The position numbers and the translations under genes are program-made. Positions 34,322 to 44,299 of a DNA stretch of 64,000 nt are shown piece after piece. The notes under the pieces were generated by a model. That model worked only from the letters and a program-made list of their open reading frames with translations, did no database searches and was not told where the DNA came from. Source of the stretch: Strongylocentrotus purpuratus (taxonomy: Eukaryota > Echinodermata > Echinoidea > Camarodonta > Strongylocentrotidae). The stretch covers positions 35,171,119-35,235,118 of the forward strand of contig NW_022145609.1 in assembly GCF_000002235.5 (NCBI RefSeq), in the 5' to 3' direction. Each line of letters opens with the position of its first letter. The first letter of the stretch is position 1.

Positions 34322-35632
34322 CTAGATGGAACTTCGACTGCGCGCAGTCGAAATGATGCCTCCGTCATAGAGCAATTTTACAAACCAAAACAGAAGAAAT
34401 TGTTCAAATTCAAGTTCAATTGTAATCCATTAACAGGTTCTCAGAATATCGTGATTACAAGCAATTTCTCATATACATATATGACCCTTTGATCTTTGAC
34501 CACATGACCCTAACATCTACTCAGTTCATTGGCTCTGCAAGATGTCCCGAGTTAAATAGTAATCAATCTGTCAGTTCTAATGAGAATGCGTTCACAAGCT
34601 ATTTTTGCATACATAATGAGCCCATGACCTTTGACCTTTGACCTCATGACCCAAGAATCTACTCAGTTCATTGGCTCTGCAAGATACATACATGACCTAA
34701 GTTTGGCAGGAATCCATTAATCGGTTCTTCAGATAACGCGATCACGAGCTGTTTTTGCATACATAATGAGCCCTGTGACCTTTGACCTTTGACCTCGTGA
34801 CCCCAAAATCTAATCAGTTCATCGGCTCTGCAAGTAACATGCATGACCTAAGTTTGGCAGGAATCCATCAATCGGTTCTTGAGATAACGCGATCACGAGC
34901 TGTTTCAGCATACATAATGAGCCCTGTGACCTTTAACCTTTGACCTCATGACCCCAAAATCTAATCAGTTCATCGTCTCTGCAAGATACATACATGACCT
35001 AAGTTTGGCAGGAATCCATTAATCGGTTCTTCAGATAACGCGATCACGAGCTGTTTTTGCATACATAATGAGCCCTGTGACCTTTGACCTTTGACCTCGT
35101 GACCCCAAAATCTAATCAGTTCATCGGCTCTGCAAGTAACATGCATGACCTAAGTTTGGCAGGAATCCATCAATCGGTTCTTGAGATAACGCGATCACGA
35201 GCTGTTTCAGCATACATAATGAGCCCTGTGACCTTTAACCTTTGACCTCGTGACCCCAAAATCTGATCAGTTCATCGTCTCTGCAAGATACATACATGAC
35301 CTAAGTTTGGCAGGAATCCATTAAACGGTTCTTCAGATAACGCGATCACGAGCTGTTTTTGCATACATAATGAGCCCTGTGACCTTTGACCTTGACCTCG
35401 TGACCCCAAAATCTAATCAGTTCATCGGCTCTGCAAGATACATACATGACCAAAGTTTGGCAGGAATCCATCAATCGGTTCTTCAGATAACGCGATCACG
35501 AGAACGGGACGTACGGACGGACGGACGTACGTACGTACGGACGTACGGACGTACGTACGTACGGACGTACGTACGGACGGACGGACAACCCGAAAACATA
35601 ATGCCTCCGGCTACTTCGTAACGGAGGCATAA
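34322..35632 (-). mobile_element. Pearl-like non-autonomous Helitron/Helentron, copy P1
   Basis: On the minus strand the 3' end reads TTCGACTGCGCGCAGTCGAA (a perfect 20-base palindrome), then GTTCCATCTAG followed by T. This is the known Helitron end: a hairpin about ten bases before CTAG. The core is about seven direct repeats of 151 bp. Next to it lies a GGAC/GTAC microsatellite (35506-35585), then ATGCCTCCG...CGGAGGCAT, a second hairpin at the other end. Tandem core plus tetranucleotide microsatellite is the layout described for pearl elements of bivalves and Tsp of sea urchins. Four repeats carry a perfect TGACCTTTGACCT. There is no Rep/helicase gene. A frame reading VRTDGRTY repeats is translated microsatellite. 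Confidence 0.8.
34625..35392. promoter_or_regulatory. Repeated DR1 nuclear-receptor motifs in P1
   Basis: Perfect TGACCTTTGACCT (inverse AGGTCAAAGGTCA) occurs at 34625, 34776, 35078 and 35380. The first three extend to three half-sites spaced by one base. The alternating repeats at about 34927 and 35229 have TTAACC in the middle half-site. DR1 is the known binding form for HNF4, RXR and COUP-TF type receptors. Binding here is not shown. Confidence 0.6.
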
Positions 35633-35670
35633 AAACGTGTTGTTTTCAAGATTATTTTGCTATTATTTCA

Positions 35671-36087
35671 CTTTACTGTATACATGGCTCTGCTCCGCAG
35701 TATAACATCGGCTTGATTAAACATTACTTTCCTTCTAGACAGCTACGTTCTCAAAACTCTGGCTTACTTGTTACTCCTAGGGTTAAAACAAAGTGGGGGG
35801 AGCAAACTTTCCCTCATGCTGGGCCTTCATTATGGAATACACTCCCTCAATGGATTAAGAATAGCAGTTCTGCTGAAGTGTTAAAAAACAATCTTAAGAA
35901 ATATCTGTTTAATTTAGCTTATAATTGATTACCATAACCTTTCATGTCTGTACCTTTCCTATTGCACTTTGTATAAATGTGTCATGTATGTATTTCATCC
36001 TTTGCACAAGCTGCGCCTTGAGCATTTGACTGCCAAGTGGATTTGGCGCCTTATAAATCTAATGTATTATTATTATTATTATTAAAA
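35671..36087 (+). mobile_element. LINE 3' end (CR1/L2-like reverse transcriptase C-terminus)
   Basis: A plus-strand frame from about 35671 to the stop at 35926-35928 includes YFPSRQLRSQN, LLVTPRVKTKWGEQTF and GPSLWNTLPQWI. These match the well-known carboxy-terminal pattern (PSRxLRS, VPRxxTKxGxxxF, P.LWN.LP) of reverse transcriptases of CR1/L2-group LINEs. The 3' UTR follows, with GCGCCTTATAAATCTAATGT and then (ATT)n at 36066-36085. The reverse transcriptase and endonuclease domains are absent, so it is a 5'-truncated copy, the usual outcome of LINE insertion. It sits directly beside P1. Confidence 0.85.
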
Positions 36088-36645
36088 AAGATAAATTGAA
36101 TATAAGAGGGGACAAATTCTTTATAATATGAAGATCATTCCCTTTAATCTAAATGAGAAGTTGAAATAGAGAGTACAGGATCTAAAATCGATTTGGCTTG
36201 TCCCTAGACATGTATGTCATCAAGCATTGCCATGGACCTTAAGTGAACCATGGCATTATAAAGCATTCACTTGTAACATGTAGTACATACAGCATAGCAA
36301 GACATGGACATGCATGCTTCAATCATATCAAGACTCAAGTCATATAGATCTGGGTGGAATTGTGTTTCTGAACCATTACCATGGCAATATAAAGCATTTG
36401 TTTGATCTCTGTGTTCATCTCATAACATTAACATGGCTCAATGATATCTAGTAATATCTGAGTACATTCTATTCCTTTATAAACCTACTAATCAATATTT
36501 GAAATGAAATGATACAACTCCTCTCCTAACTTATTTTGGAAGCAAGAAAATAACAAACAAGCGCACAAACAAACAAACAAAACATTATGGCGTTTCCAAT
36601 ATAAATTGATACCTGATAATTATGGAAACTTTCATCAAATTTTAA

Positions 36646-36978
36646 CATTCATGGGTGGTATTCTGATAGCGCATACTAAGTTAGCGCGCACTAAGTTAGT
36701 CCACACTTTTATGGAGTGCCTGTTGTCAACTCATTTATCCTGTACAGATTATTTTAATCCTTCAATGAAAAGTCTCCAAAAAATTAAATTTGCAATGAAA
36801 TGGGAAGAAAAAGATAATATGAGTATGAACTGAATTTCCAAAAGTCTTTGGTAGATTATCTTTGTCATGAATATTGAAGGAGGAAGATGAAACCTAGCAT
36901 TCCATAGAAGTGTGAACTAAAATTCTTGTTTAGTCTGGACTTAGTCCCGGCTTAACTTATGAGAATACCACCCAATGT
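36646..36978. mobile_element. TIR element, 333 bp
   Basis: The ends CATTCATGGGTGGTATTCTG and GAGAATACCACCCAATG are inverse. Inside, CATACTAAGTTAGCGCGCAC and GTCCCGGCTTAACTTATGAG extend the match. There is no coding capacity. Confidence 0.7.
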
Positions 36979-37054
36979 GACTAAAATAGTAAAGCAAATG
37001 TTCATCGTGAATTTTTGCTGCTTTCAATGTTCGTCTTTCTTTGAACTGATACTG

Positions 37055-37673
37055 TTTTCACGCTGGCAATATTTTGCTTAACCCCGTACTATAGGTGGGG
37101 TTAAAGGGTCTTAACCCCACCTATAGTCCGGGATTAAGCTTATTCCACTTTCTTTTCACACTGGCAAAATGTTGCTTAACCCCGTACTATAGGTGGGGTT
37201 AAAGGGGGGGTTTTAGCCCCACCTATAGTACGGGGTTAAGCTTATTCCACTTTCTTTTCACACTGGCAAAAATTTGCTTAACCCCGTACTATAGGTGGGG
37301 TTAAAGGGGGGTCTTAGCCCTACCTATAGTCCGGGGTTAAGCCTATTCCACTTTCTGTTCAGACTCGTTTTTACCAAAGTGGGCTAACCCCACCTATAGT
37401 ACGGGGTTAACTAACCCTGCAAAATAGCAGGGCTAACCTCGCAATTGTGGTGCTAACTCCTGCTAACTCCGCAATTGCGGTGCCAAGCAAATGAATGAGA
37501 ACAGAAACGAAAAATAGTCCGGGACTACGCAGTGAAGCGAATTAATGAATTCCATGGCCATGGCTAGTACGGGGCTAAGGAATTGCAGTGAGAAAAGCCA
37601 ACAAAAATAGTCCGGGGTTAAGGATAGTACGGGGCTAAGCAAAGTACGGGGTTAAGCAAAACCAGTGTGAAAA
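37055..37673. mobile_element. TIR element made of three tandem long hairpins
   Basis: Outer ends TTTTCACGCTGGCAATATTT and AAGCAAAACCAGTGTGAAAA are inverse. Inside, a unit starting TTTTCACACTGGCAAAA repeats at 37055, 37153 and 37255 (spacing 98 and 102). Each unit contains a long palindrome: CTTAACCCCGTACTATAGGT... paired with ACCTATAGTACGGGGTTAAG. Further half-palindromes (CTATAGTACGGGGTTAAC, ATAGTCCGGGGTTAAGG) follow to the right end. No coding capacity. The unit start is the same sequence as the element's own terminus, so the element appears to carry three copies of its own end. Confidence 0.8.
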
Positions 37674-38322
37674 GAGTATGAGGGTAAACTAGAAGTGATT
37701 TTCCCTTATAACAAAACGAACAAAATAAAAATCAATATTTGTTATACTTTCTAACATATTTCCATAACCACTACATTGAATTATTTATGTATATTGTATC
37801 TTCAAGATTTAATGTTATAAATAGTCTTCACATAAGGTGCTGAGCCCTTCATCTACATCTGTCTGCACCCATTATAAATTGAAGAAAAGTAAAAGGTACG
37901 GCATCAATGCAAATAGAGCACACTTTCTTATCTCCCCTCCCCTTATTCTTTTTTTGAACCACACCTATTTATAAATTCTGTAAACTTTTGCTAATGTTTA
38001 AAAATAAAAATAATCACCTCAACTTCATTCACATTCTTGTAATTAAATAAAATGAGTTATGTCAGTATCAGACTTCAAGGATATATTATTGATTTACAAT
38101 CCATAGCCTTTGCAAAGTGTGACAAAACAAAGGTGGTATAAAATATGGATTTTTTAATATTTTTTTTACACAATTCTTAAGCAGATGGTTTCATTTCCGA
38201 TTGAGAATAAAGTCTGATGTTAGAGAACGCACACTGTGAAGGAACTGGGTCATCTATAAAACAATTTGCATGAAAGTGATAAACAAGATTTGGTGAGTTC
38301 TAAACTTCCAATCATCCCTATA
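37674..38322. other. Unique AT-rich sequence
   Basis: Nothing recognised between the triple-hairpin element and the fold-back element. Confidence 0.4.
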
Positions 38323-38895
38323 AGGCGTGTCTGCACTATCTCGAGATTGCCAAATATCCAGCTATTTGAACTATCCCGATCGCAAACTATCCAGCCAATT
38401 GTGTCTTCATTAGAACGAAGTAGCAAATTAGCTGGATAGTTGGTCGGGATAATATCCCAAGATATCTCAGTCTAGTTTGCAAAATATCCCACTATTTCCG
38501 AACTAGCGGGATAGTTTGCGACCGTCTTCATTAGACCGAAGTACGGAGTCAAATATCCCGATCCCATCATTCACACCGATTTCCGGTTTTCCGTGTTAAC
38601 TAGTTGTACTAGCGCGCGCACATGCGATCTATACTGCTCAGCGGTGCATGATGGGATCGGGATATTTGACTCCGTACTTCGGTCTAATGAAGACGGTCGC
38701 AAACTATCCCGCTAGTTTGGAAATAGTGGGATATTTTGCAAACTAGACCGAGATATCTTGGGATATTATCCCGACCAACTATCCAGCTAATTTGCTACTT
38801 CGTTCTAATGAAGACGCAATTAGCTGGATAGTTTGCGATCGGGATAGTTCAAATAGCTGGATATTTGGCAATCTCGAGATAGTGAAGACGGGCCT
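38323..38895. mobile_element. Near-perfect palindromic fold-back element, family F, copy 6
   Basis: Two inverted arms of 248 bp (38323-38570 and 38648-38895) flank a 77-bp loop. Comparing the arms by eye gives 7 differences in 248, about 97% identity. The arms contain the family-F modules CCAAGATATCTC, GTCTTCATTAGACCGAAGTA and CAAATATCC. The loop contains CTAGCGCGCGCACATGCG. The whole can form one giant hairpin. High arm identity suggests a recent origin or ongoing arm conversion. Confidence 0.93.
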
Positions 38896-39282
38896 TATCA
38901 TAGCATATTGATAGACTGATTATCATCATCTCTCTGATAAGGGGTCAGCTTTCATATTCTTTCATTTCTTTGTGACCATATGCTCATGTATATCATGCAT
39001 ATCATATTGCCGACGCAAGCAAAGTACGTAATCAAGGGCAATCGTGTTGAATTTGTGTTTATTGATGAAGGCCAGTATAATGCAATGGTGGGTGTTATAC
39101 AGATGGCTGCATTATAAATACATGATATGCTCGATATAACTGTATCGGGTGTGAGTAACAGGAAACGATTCAAAATACATGTACATATACTATATACGCA
39201 CAGAATATAAACAATTTACAAAATTTTCATCTTATTCCTTGTTTATTTGATCTTATGTTTGATCTCATTTTTATTTTTATTA

Positions 39283-39285
<3 letters not shown>

Positions 39286-39335
<50 letters not shown>
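39286..39335. repeat. (TA)n microsatellite
   Basis: About 25 TA units. Confidence 0.95.
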
Positions 39336-39338
<3 letters not shown>

Positions 39339-39950
39339 TGATTTATTGAATAAAGGACAGATTCACAATTTGTGTGTGTATAATAAGTTTTGGTTGGTAA
39401 ATTGTAGACAGACAATGGTGAGCTTAGAAACAACCGTATTAAGCGCCTAATAATTGTTGTGTATTAATTATTATTATTACAAAATATGGAATTCTAGTTT
39501 TGGTAGCATAAAAATGAGTTATTAAAAATATGATCAAACAAATACACAAGAATGAGTGATAATAACATTATCAAACAATTAATCATTACATAAAGACACC
39601 AAGATAAAGTGATTGTATGATATGATTAAATATGATCACATATGACCAGCCAAGCAGCCTCATTACTGGATGACTGTAACAGACAACAACAAACATGGCT
39701 GACAGATGCGTAGGAATACGCGTGAAGATAACATCTGTTCTCGTCTTCTTGCACTCATTTGATTAGATTTTGCCACGTGGTGACCATGCTGCTCATTGCA
39801 TGGAGTGTCATGGAATGCAAGGGCACTAGTATTGTCAATGTCATTCAGGAGTTTATGAAGTTGAAAGCTTTTCAAGTTCTCATTGATATAGAAGTGACTT
39901 GAAAAAAGGTGAGGGGTGGAAATTAAAGAGGAGGGGGAGAGAGGGAGCAA

Positions 39951-40515
39951 GCGCCTAGCCAGGATTTCATTTTAGGGGGGGGGGGGCGGTAGTGAGCATG
40001 CAAAGTGTGCGATTCACTTACAGAGCGCGTGAAGCGTGCTCCCTAAGGGGGTGGGTGCAGGGAGGGTGCGGAAACTTTGACATTTCATTAAATTATTAGA
40101 GAAAGGAGATGATTCGTTGTACTGATCTCAACTCTTAATCCTTGTCTAAAATCAGTTTCTTTTGACATTTCATTAAATCATCAGAGAAAGAAGACAATTC
40201 GTTGTACCGTTCTCGACTCTTAATCCTTGTTTGAATCAAGGTCTCCTTCCTCTGTGCGTAGCGCGGAAGCTCTGACGTTTCATTAAATTATTAAAGAAAG
40301 AAGACGATTCGTTGTACCGTTCTCGAATCTCGATCCTTGTCTGAATTCAGTTCCCCCCCCCTCCTGCGCGAAGCTTTGACGTTTCATTAAATTATTAGAG
40401 AAAGAAGACGATTCGTTCCTATGTCCTCTTCCTTTCTTCTTTCTCTCTTTTTTTTTGGCCGGCATTTAGGCGGGGGCAACTGCCCCCATCGCCCCCCCCC
40501 CCTGGCTACGCGCCT
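39951..40515. mobile_element. TIR element with GCGCSTAGCCAGG ends and internal repeats
   Basis: The left end GCGCCTAGCCAGGATTTCAT followed by a G run is the inverse of the right end (C run then CTGGCTACGCGCC). Inside, a block starting TTGACATTTCATTAAATTAT repeats about four times (near 40076, 40161, 40271, 40375) with GATTCGTTGTACCGTTCTCG. No transposase was seen. GGCGCGTAGCCAGGGGG ends are common to repeats in many marine invertebrates, but I do not assign a superfamily. Confidence 0.7.
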
Positions 40516-40720
40516 GAGAGGGAGAGGAAGAGGAAGAGGGAGAGGGAGAGGGAGAGGGAGAGAGGAGGTGAGAGGTAGAAGGGGAGAGGTAGAGGGGGGA
40601 GGGGAGGGAGGGGAGAGGGAGAGGGAGAAGGAGTTGGAGGAAGAGATAGAGAAGAAGGAAGGAAGGAGAGGGAGAAACACTAGGCATATAGGAGAGGAAG
40701 AGATAGACAGAGAGCTGGAA
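40516..40720 (+). repeat. Polypurine GGA array
   Basis: A/G-only sequence with GAGAGGGAGAGG blocks. It produces long charged frames on one strand and Ser/Pro/Leu frames on the other, all of low complexity. Confidence 0.9.
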
Positions 40721-41083
40721 TGAGAGACAAGGAACATTGTCGGCTGTCCGCAAGCAGACTGCAAGAGGAATGTTTTGTCAATAGCAGTAATGGCCTTCTT
40801 GCAGGCAGCCAAAGACATATAGAAGTACAGAAGCAAAGGGCTGGATGGATTGATATTAAGTCAAAAGAGACGTAAAGAAAGCAAAAGCTAAGCAGGGATA
40901 GAGACATACAGACAGAGACAGACCGATGTATTGAGTGATATGACCTGTTAGTTATTTTAACTCAATCCACTTAATAGTTAATTTACTCTCATTAGAAAGA
41001 GGGACCGCATTACATGCAGGATGGAAGAGGGCACCAAAATGTTTACATGTATAAAGATGGCATAGACAAGATACATTCAGACA

Positions 41084-41418
41084 ACTTGAGGGAGAAAAGA
41101 AGAAGAAGACACCAGTATGAGAGAGGGCTCGGAGGAAGAGAGAGAGGGAAGGGATAGAGGGATTAGAGGAAGGGAGGGGAACAGAGAGGGAAGAGACATA
41201 ACCTGATGATGGAGATTACAAGAAATGAAAAGGAAAAGCAACATGATAGAAAATATAAGACAAATGGAAGGAGAGGAGAAGTCTGAAGAGTAAAAGATAG
41301 AGATGGTCTGATGAAGAGAGAGAGAGAGGGAGGCAGGCAGAGCGAGATGAAGGAAGATATGAAGAGAGAGATGAAGAGAGAGAGAGGGAGGCATGCAGAC
41401 CGAGATGAAGGAAGAGAT

Positions 41419-41453
<35 letters not shown>

Positions 41454-41760
41454 CAGCGCAAGATGAAGGAAGAGATGAAGAGAGAGATGAAGAGAGAGAT
41501 GAAGAGAGAGAGAGGGAGGCATGCAGAGCGAGATGAAGGAAAAGATGAAGAGAGAGAGAGAGAGAGAGAGAGAGAGGCAGGCCGAGTTAGATGAAGGAAG
41601 AGATGAAGAGAGAGAGAGAGAGAGAGAGGGAGGCAGGCAGAGCGAGATGAAGGAAGAGATAAAAAGAGAGATGAAGAGAGAGATGAAGAGAGAGAGAGGG
41701 AGGCATGCAGAGCGAGATGAAGGAAGAGATGAAGAGAGAGAGAGAGAAAGGATAGCTAGA
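41084..41760 (+). repeat. Polypurine minisatellite (GAAGAGATGAAGAGA type)
   Basis: From about 41330 a composite unit (GGAGGCAKGCAGAGCGAGAT, GAAGGAAGAGATGAAGAGAG, then (GA)n) repeats about five times with varying GA length. The first part, 41084-41330, is looser purine-rich sequence. Confidence 0.88.
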
Positions 41761-42117
41761 GCAAAGAACTACATCTTAAGGCACAGCAACAGACAAAAAA
41801 AGAGAGTCGAGGGTGATAGGTATTGAAAGCAAATAAGGCTAGGTGACCTGTGAGTTATTTCAAGTGGGCATCCAATGTCACAACTTCATTACTCTGATAA
41901 CCAGCTCGTCGTTAATTTGGTGCCAATTTGATGATGGTACTAATCAGCCTGGAGCATGATCACATTTCAGTACAGGTACAGTCAGTCGCTTCCATGGCAC
42001 TTTGTGTGATCATGAACCCTACCACAAATGGTGTGATTAAGCAGAACTCTGATCTCAAAGAGTGGAGGGGGAGGGGGAGAGCACGGGCTGGTGGGTACAG
42101 GGAATCATGTAAGTGAA

Positions 42118-42162
42118 AGCGCCCCCCCCCCAAAAAAAAAAAATATATATATATATATATAT
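42118..42162. repeat. C run, A run and (TA)n
   Basis: CCCCCCCCCC, about 12 A and (TA)n lie directly before the hAT-like element, which inserted into the TA run. Confidence 0.85.
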
Positions 42163-42765
42163 TAAGGCTGCGACGGGTAGTCGAATGCTCGAGTACCTGC
42201 ACGGTTGACAACTACTCGGGTACGATTTCTTGTACCCGAATATTCGGACGCAAAAAATAAAAAATAAAATAAATAAATTTAAAAAAAATAAAAAAATGTC
42301 CAGGCCCACGCTTACCCGTGCCAAGGAGAGCAGCGTCCGCTGGCATGGTACCGTCGGTAAAAATGTTTCCCAACTCAAGCACTGTCAAACTCACCTTTCA
42401 GAAACTGGGACCAAATGTCCAGATTTCTGTTTGGACTTGAAGGAAAATGAATTATTCTGCCATCTTTGGTTTTTAAAACAGCATTGTTTACTGTTATTAT
42501 TCTTATTAAATCGGCGCCTTCAACTGCAACTCTAAGTAAAGTTGCGTGCGTTTTCAGCGAGGGACCTGAGAAACTGCCGAGTGGTATTGTAGTGGCAAAA
42601 AAAGAAAAAAAAAAGAAAAAAAAATCAAAAAATCAAAAAAATCAAAAAAAATTCAAAAAAATTCAAAAAAATTATAAAAAAACATGGCGTCCGAATATTC
42701 GAGTATTCGCCTGTGAGCCTGGGAGTGTACTCGGGTACCTCATTACACTGTTGTGCACAGCCCTA
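42163..42765. mobile_element. hAT-like non-autonomous element
   Basis: The ends TAAGGCTGCGACGGG and TTGTGCACAGCCCTA give a TARGGCTG terminus as known for hAT transposons. Sub-terminal repeats GTCGAATGCTCGAGTACC, GTACCCGAATATTCGGACG and GTCCGAATATTCGAGTATTC are inverted across the element. The interior (about 42300-42590) is normal-complexity sequence followed by an A-rich block, but I see no transposase motif. TA-repeat sequence flanks both sides, so the target duplication cannot be read. Confidence 0.75.
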
Positions 42766-42773
42766 ATATATAT

Positions 42774-42912
42774 ATCGTCGCCTGGCTGGCCGAAGGGCGT
42801 CCAATTTTCAGGACGGAAAGCAGTTTAAATATAAAACAAATCTTTAAATGCGAATAATCCGAAAAGCATTTTTCAAGTCGCTAACACCCTTCTGCCAGCT
42901 GGCCGACGATAT
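42774..42912. mobile_element. TIR element, family U, short form
   Basis: TATCGTCGCCTGGCTGGCCG and CTTCTGCCAGCTGGCCGACG are inverse ends about 139 bp apart. The middle (GACGGAAAGCAGTTTAAATA, AATGCGAATAATCCGAAAAG) matches the element at 25842-26110. It lies a few bases from the hAT-like element, in the same TA-rich run. Confidence 0.82.
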
Positions 42913-42959
42913 ATACTATAATAAAAATAATAATATTAATAATTAAAATAATTGCTAAC

Positions 42960-42969
42960 TAAAATTTAA

Positions 42970-43000
<31 letters not shown>

Positions 43001-43250
43001 ATGAATAAAGGAAGAAAGAAAGAAACTAATAAATAAATTAATCAATAATGATGATAATAATAATAATAAAGTAATTTATCAACCAATTGAAAAAAGAAAA
43101 ACAAATTAGGGGCTGGTAGATACTGGACATTGTGTCACAGAAAGAGCACTCCTCCCCCCCCCCCCAAAAAAAAAAAAAATAAATAAATAAAAAATAATAA
43201 TAATAATAAATAAATAAAATTTAAAAAAAATAAATAAATAAATAAACTTG
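42960..43250 (+). repeat. AAAT/AAT-rich low complexity
   Basis: (AAAT)n near 42968-43008 and 43180-43250, with a C run and an A run at 43145-43178 between them. Confidence 0.85.
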
Positions 43251-43334
43251 ACGCTAAAGTAATAACGTTGTACTGCCAGCATAAATACAATCAGAAGGAG
43301 AGAAGCAGGTCAAATTTCAAAGGTGTGAAAACAA

Positions 43335-43435
43335 AGACAATGTCTACTGAGAGCCAGAAGGTCGTATAGTCACGAAGTTGAATATAAGATTAATGCCCTT
43401 CTGGACAAGTTCTGGGTCTCAACAGATGATGTATG
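43335..43435. repeat. Family-B short hairpin
   Basis: GTCTACTGAGAGCCAGAAGG is matched inversely by AATGCCCTTCTGG and GGGTCTCAACAGATGATG about 60 bases on. Confidence 0.6.
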
Positions 43436-43803
43436 GCTACCACCCTCTCCACATTATGATAAACAAAACATGTGTAACTTATCAGCAGTAGAAGTTGGAG
43501 TGGAAACAAATTTGTGAGTACAAGAGACCCTTTCAGGAAATTGAAGAGACTATAAGACTGCAGGATAAATAAATCTTCCTGTAAAAAAAGTGATATTGAA
43601 TTCTGTGAATGAAATTGCATTTTGAGAGAAATTCTCTCAGAAAAGCATATAATACTGATTCATGGCAAATATCTGCAGCTGAATAAATATGTTCAGCTGT
43701 AGAAAATACACTATTGCTTTTGCCAATATTTGTGTGTACAGATATTTGTGTAGGAGACAGGGACATAAGACATTTTCCTATGTTTTCCCCTGGTAGTGAG
43801 GAC

Positions 43804-43830
43804 AGGGTACATACATACATACATACATGA
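43804..43830 (+). repeat. (CATA)n microsatellite
   Basis: About six CATA units. Confidence 0.9.
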
Positions 43831-43962
43831 AATTTAAACAGACTATAAAATCATTCAAAGATTAGTAAGAATTAAGACCTTGCAAAAACAATTCATTAAA
43901 TAGTATCCCGCTGCACTGACATGATCTACATGTATGATAGCATTTCTAGGTAGTCCAATCAC

Positions 43963-43991
43963 CCCCCCCCCCCCCCAAAAAAAGGGGGGGG
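43963..43991. repeat. Homopolymer hairpin: C run, A loop, G run
   Basis: About 14 C, 7 A and 9 G in a row form a perfect C:G stem with an A-only loop. Confidence 0.85.
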
Positions 43992-44204
43992 GAATAATTT
44001 TTTTAAAATATAAAAGATTTGAGAATAGGGAAATCTTTAGAAACCCAGCGAAGTGTGAACACACCCTGCAAAGCTCCAATTATGAATATTGGGTTGGGTT
44101 ATAAACAAACTTCAAGTTGGGGGAGGTATACTGTATATCAATGATATTGCAGCTTAATATATGTAGCCGTTATATAAGCAACCTCGAGATTATTGCTCTG
44201 TCTC

Positions 44205-44285
44205 TTTGTCTCTGTATCTGTCCATCTCTCTGTCTCGCTCTCTCTCTCTCTCTCCCTATCTCTCTCCATTTCCATCTCTCAGTAT
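44205..44285 (-). repeat. CT-rich tract
   Basis: (TCTC)n-like pyrimidines on the plus strand with interspersed TGTCT and CCAT. Confidence 0.85.
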
Positions 44286-44299
44286 TAGAGATTTATGAT

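Noticed and set aside
35370-35621. Frame with VRTDGRTYVRTY repeats (also at 61574-61822)
   Set aside because: Translation of the GGAC/GTAC microsatellite of the pearl-like elements.
40387-41826. Several Ser/Leu/Pro or Arg/Glu frames
   Set aside because: Low-complexity purine arrays; the same applies to 9260-9635, 49550-50463 and 54745-55316.
42230-42828. Possible transposase or BED zinc-finger fragment in the hAT-like element
   Set aside because: No ordered Cys/His pattern or other transposase motif could be found; the frames are short and A-rich.
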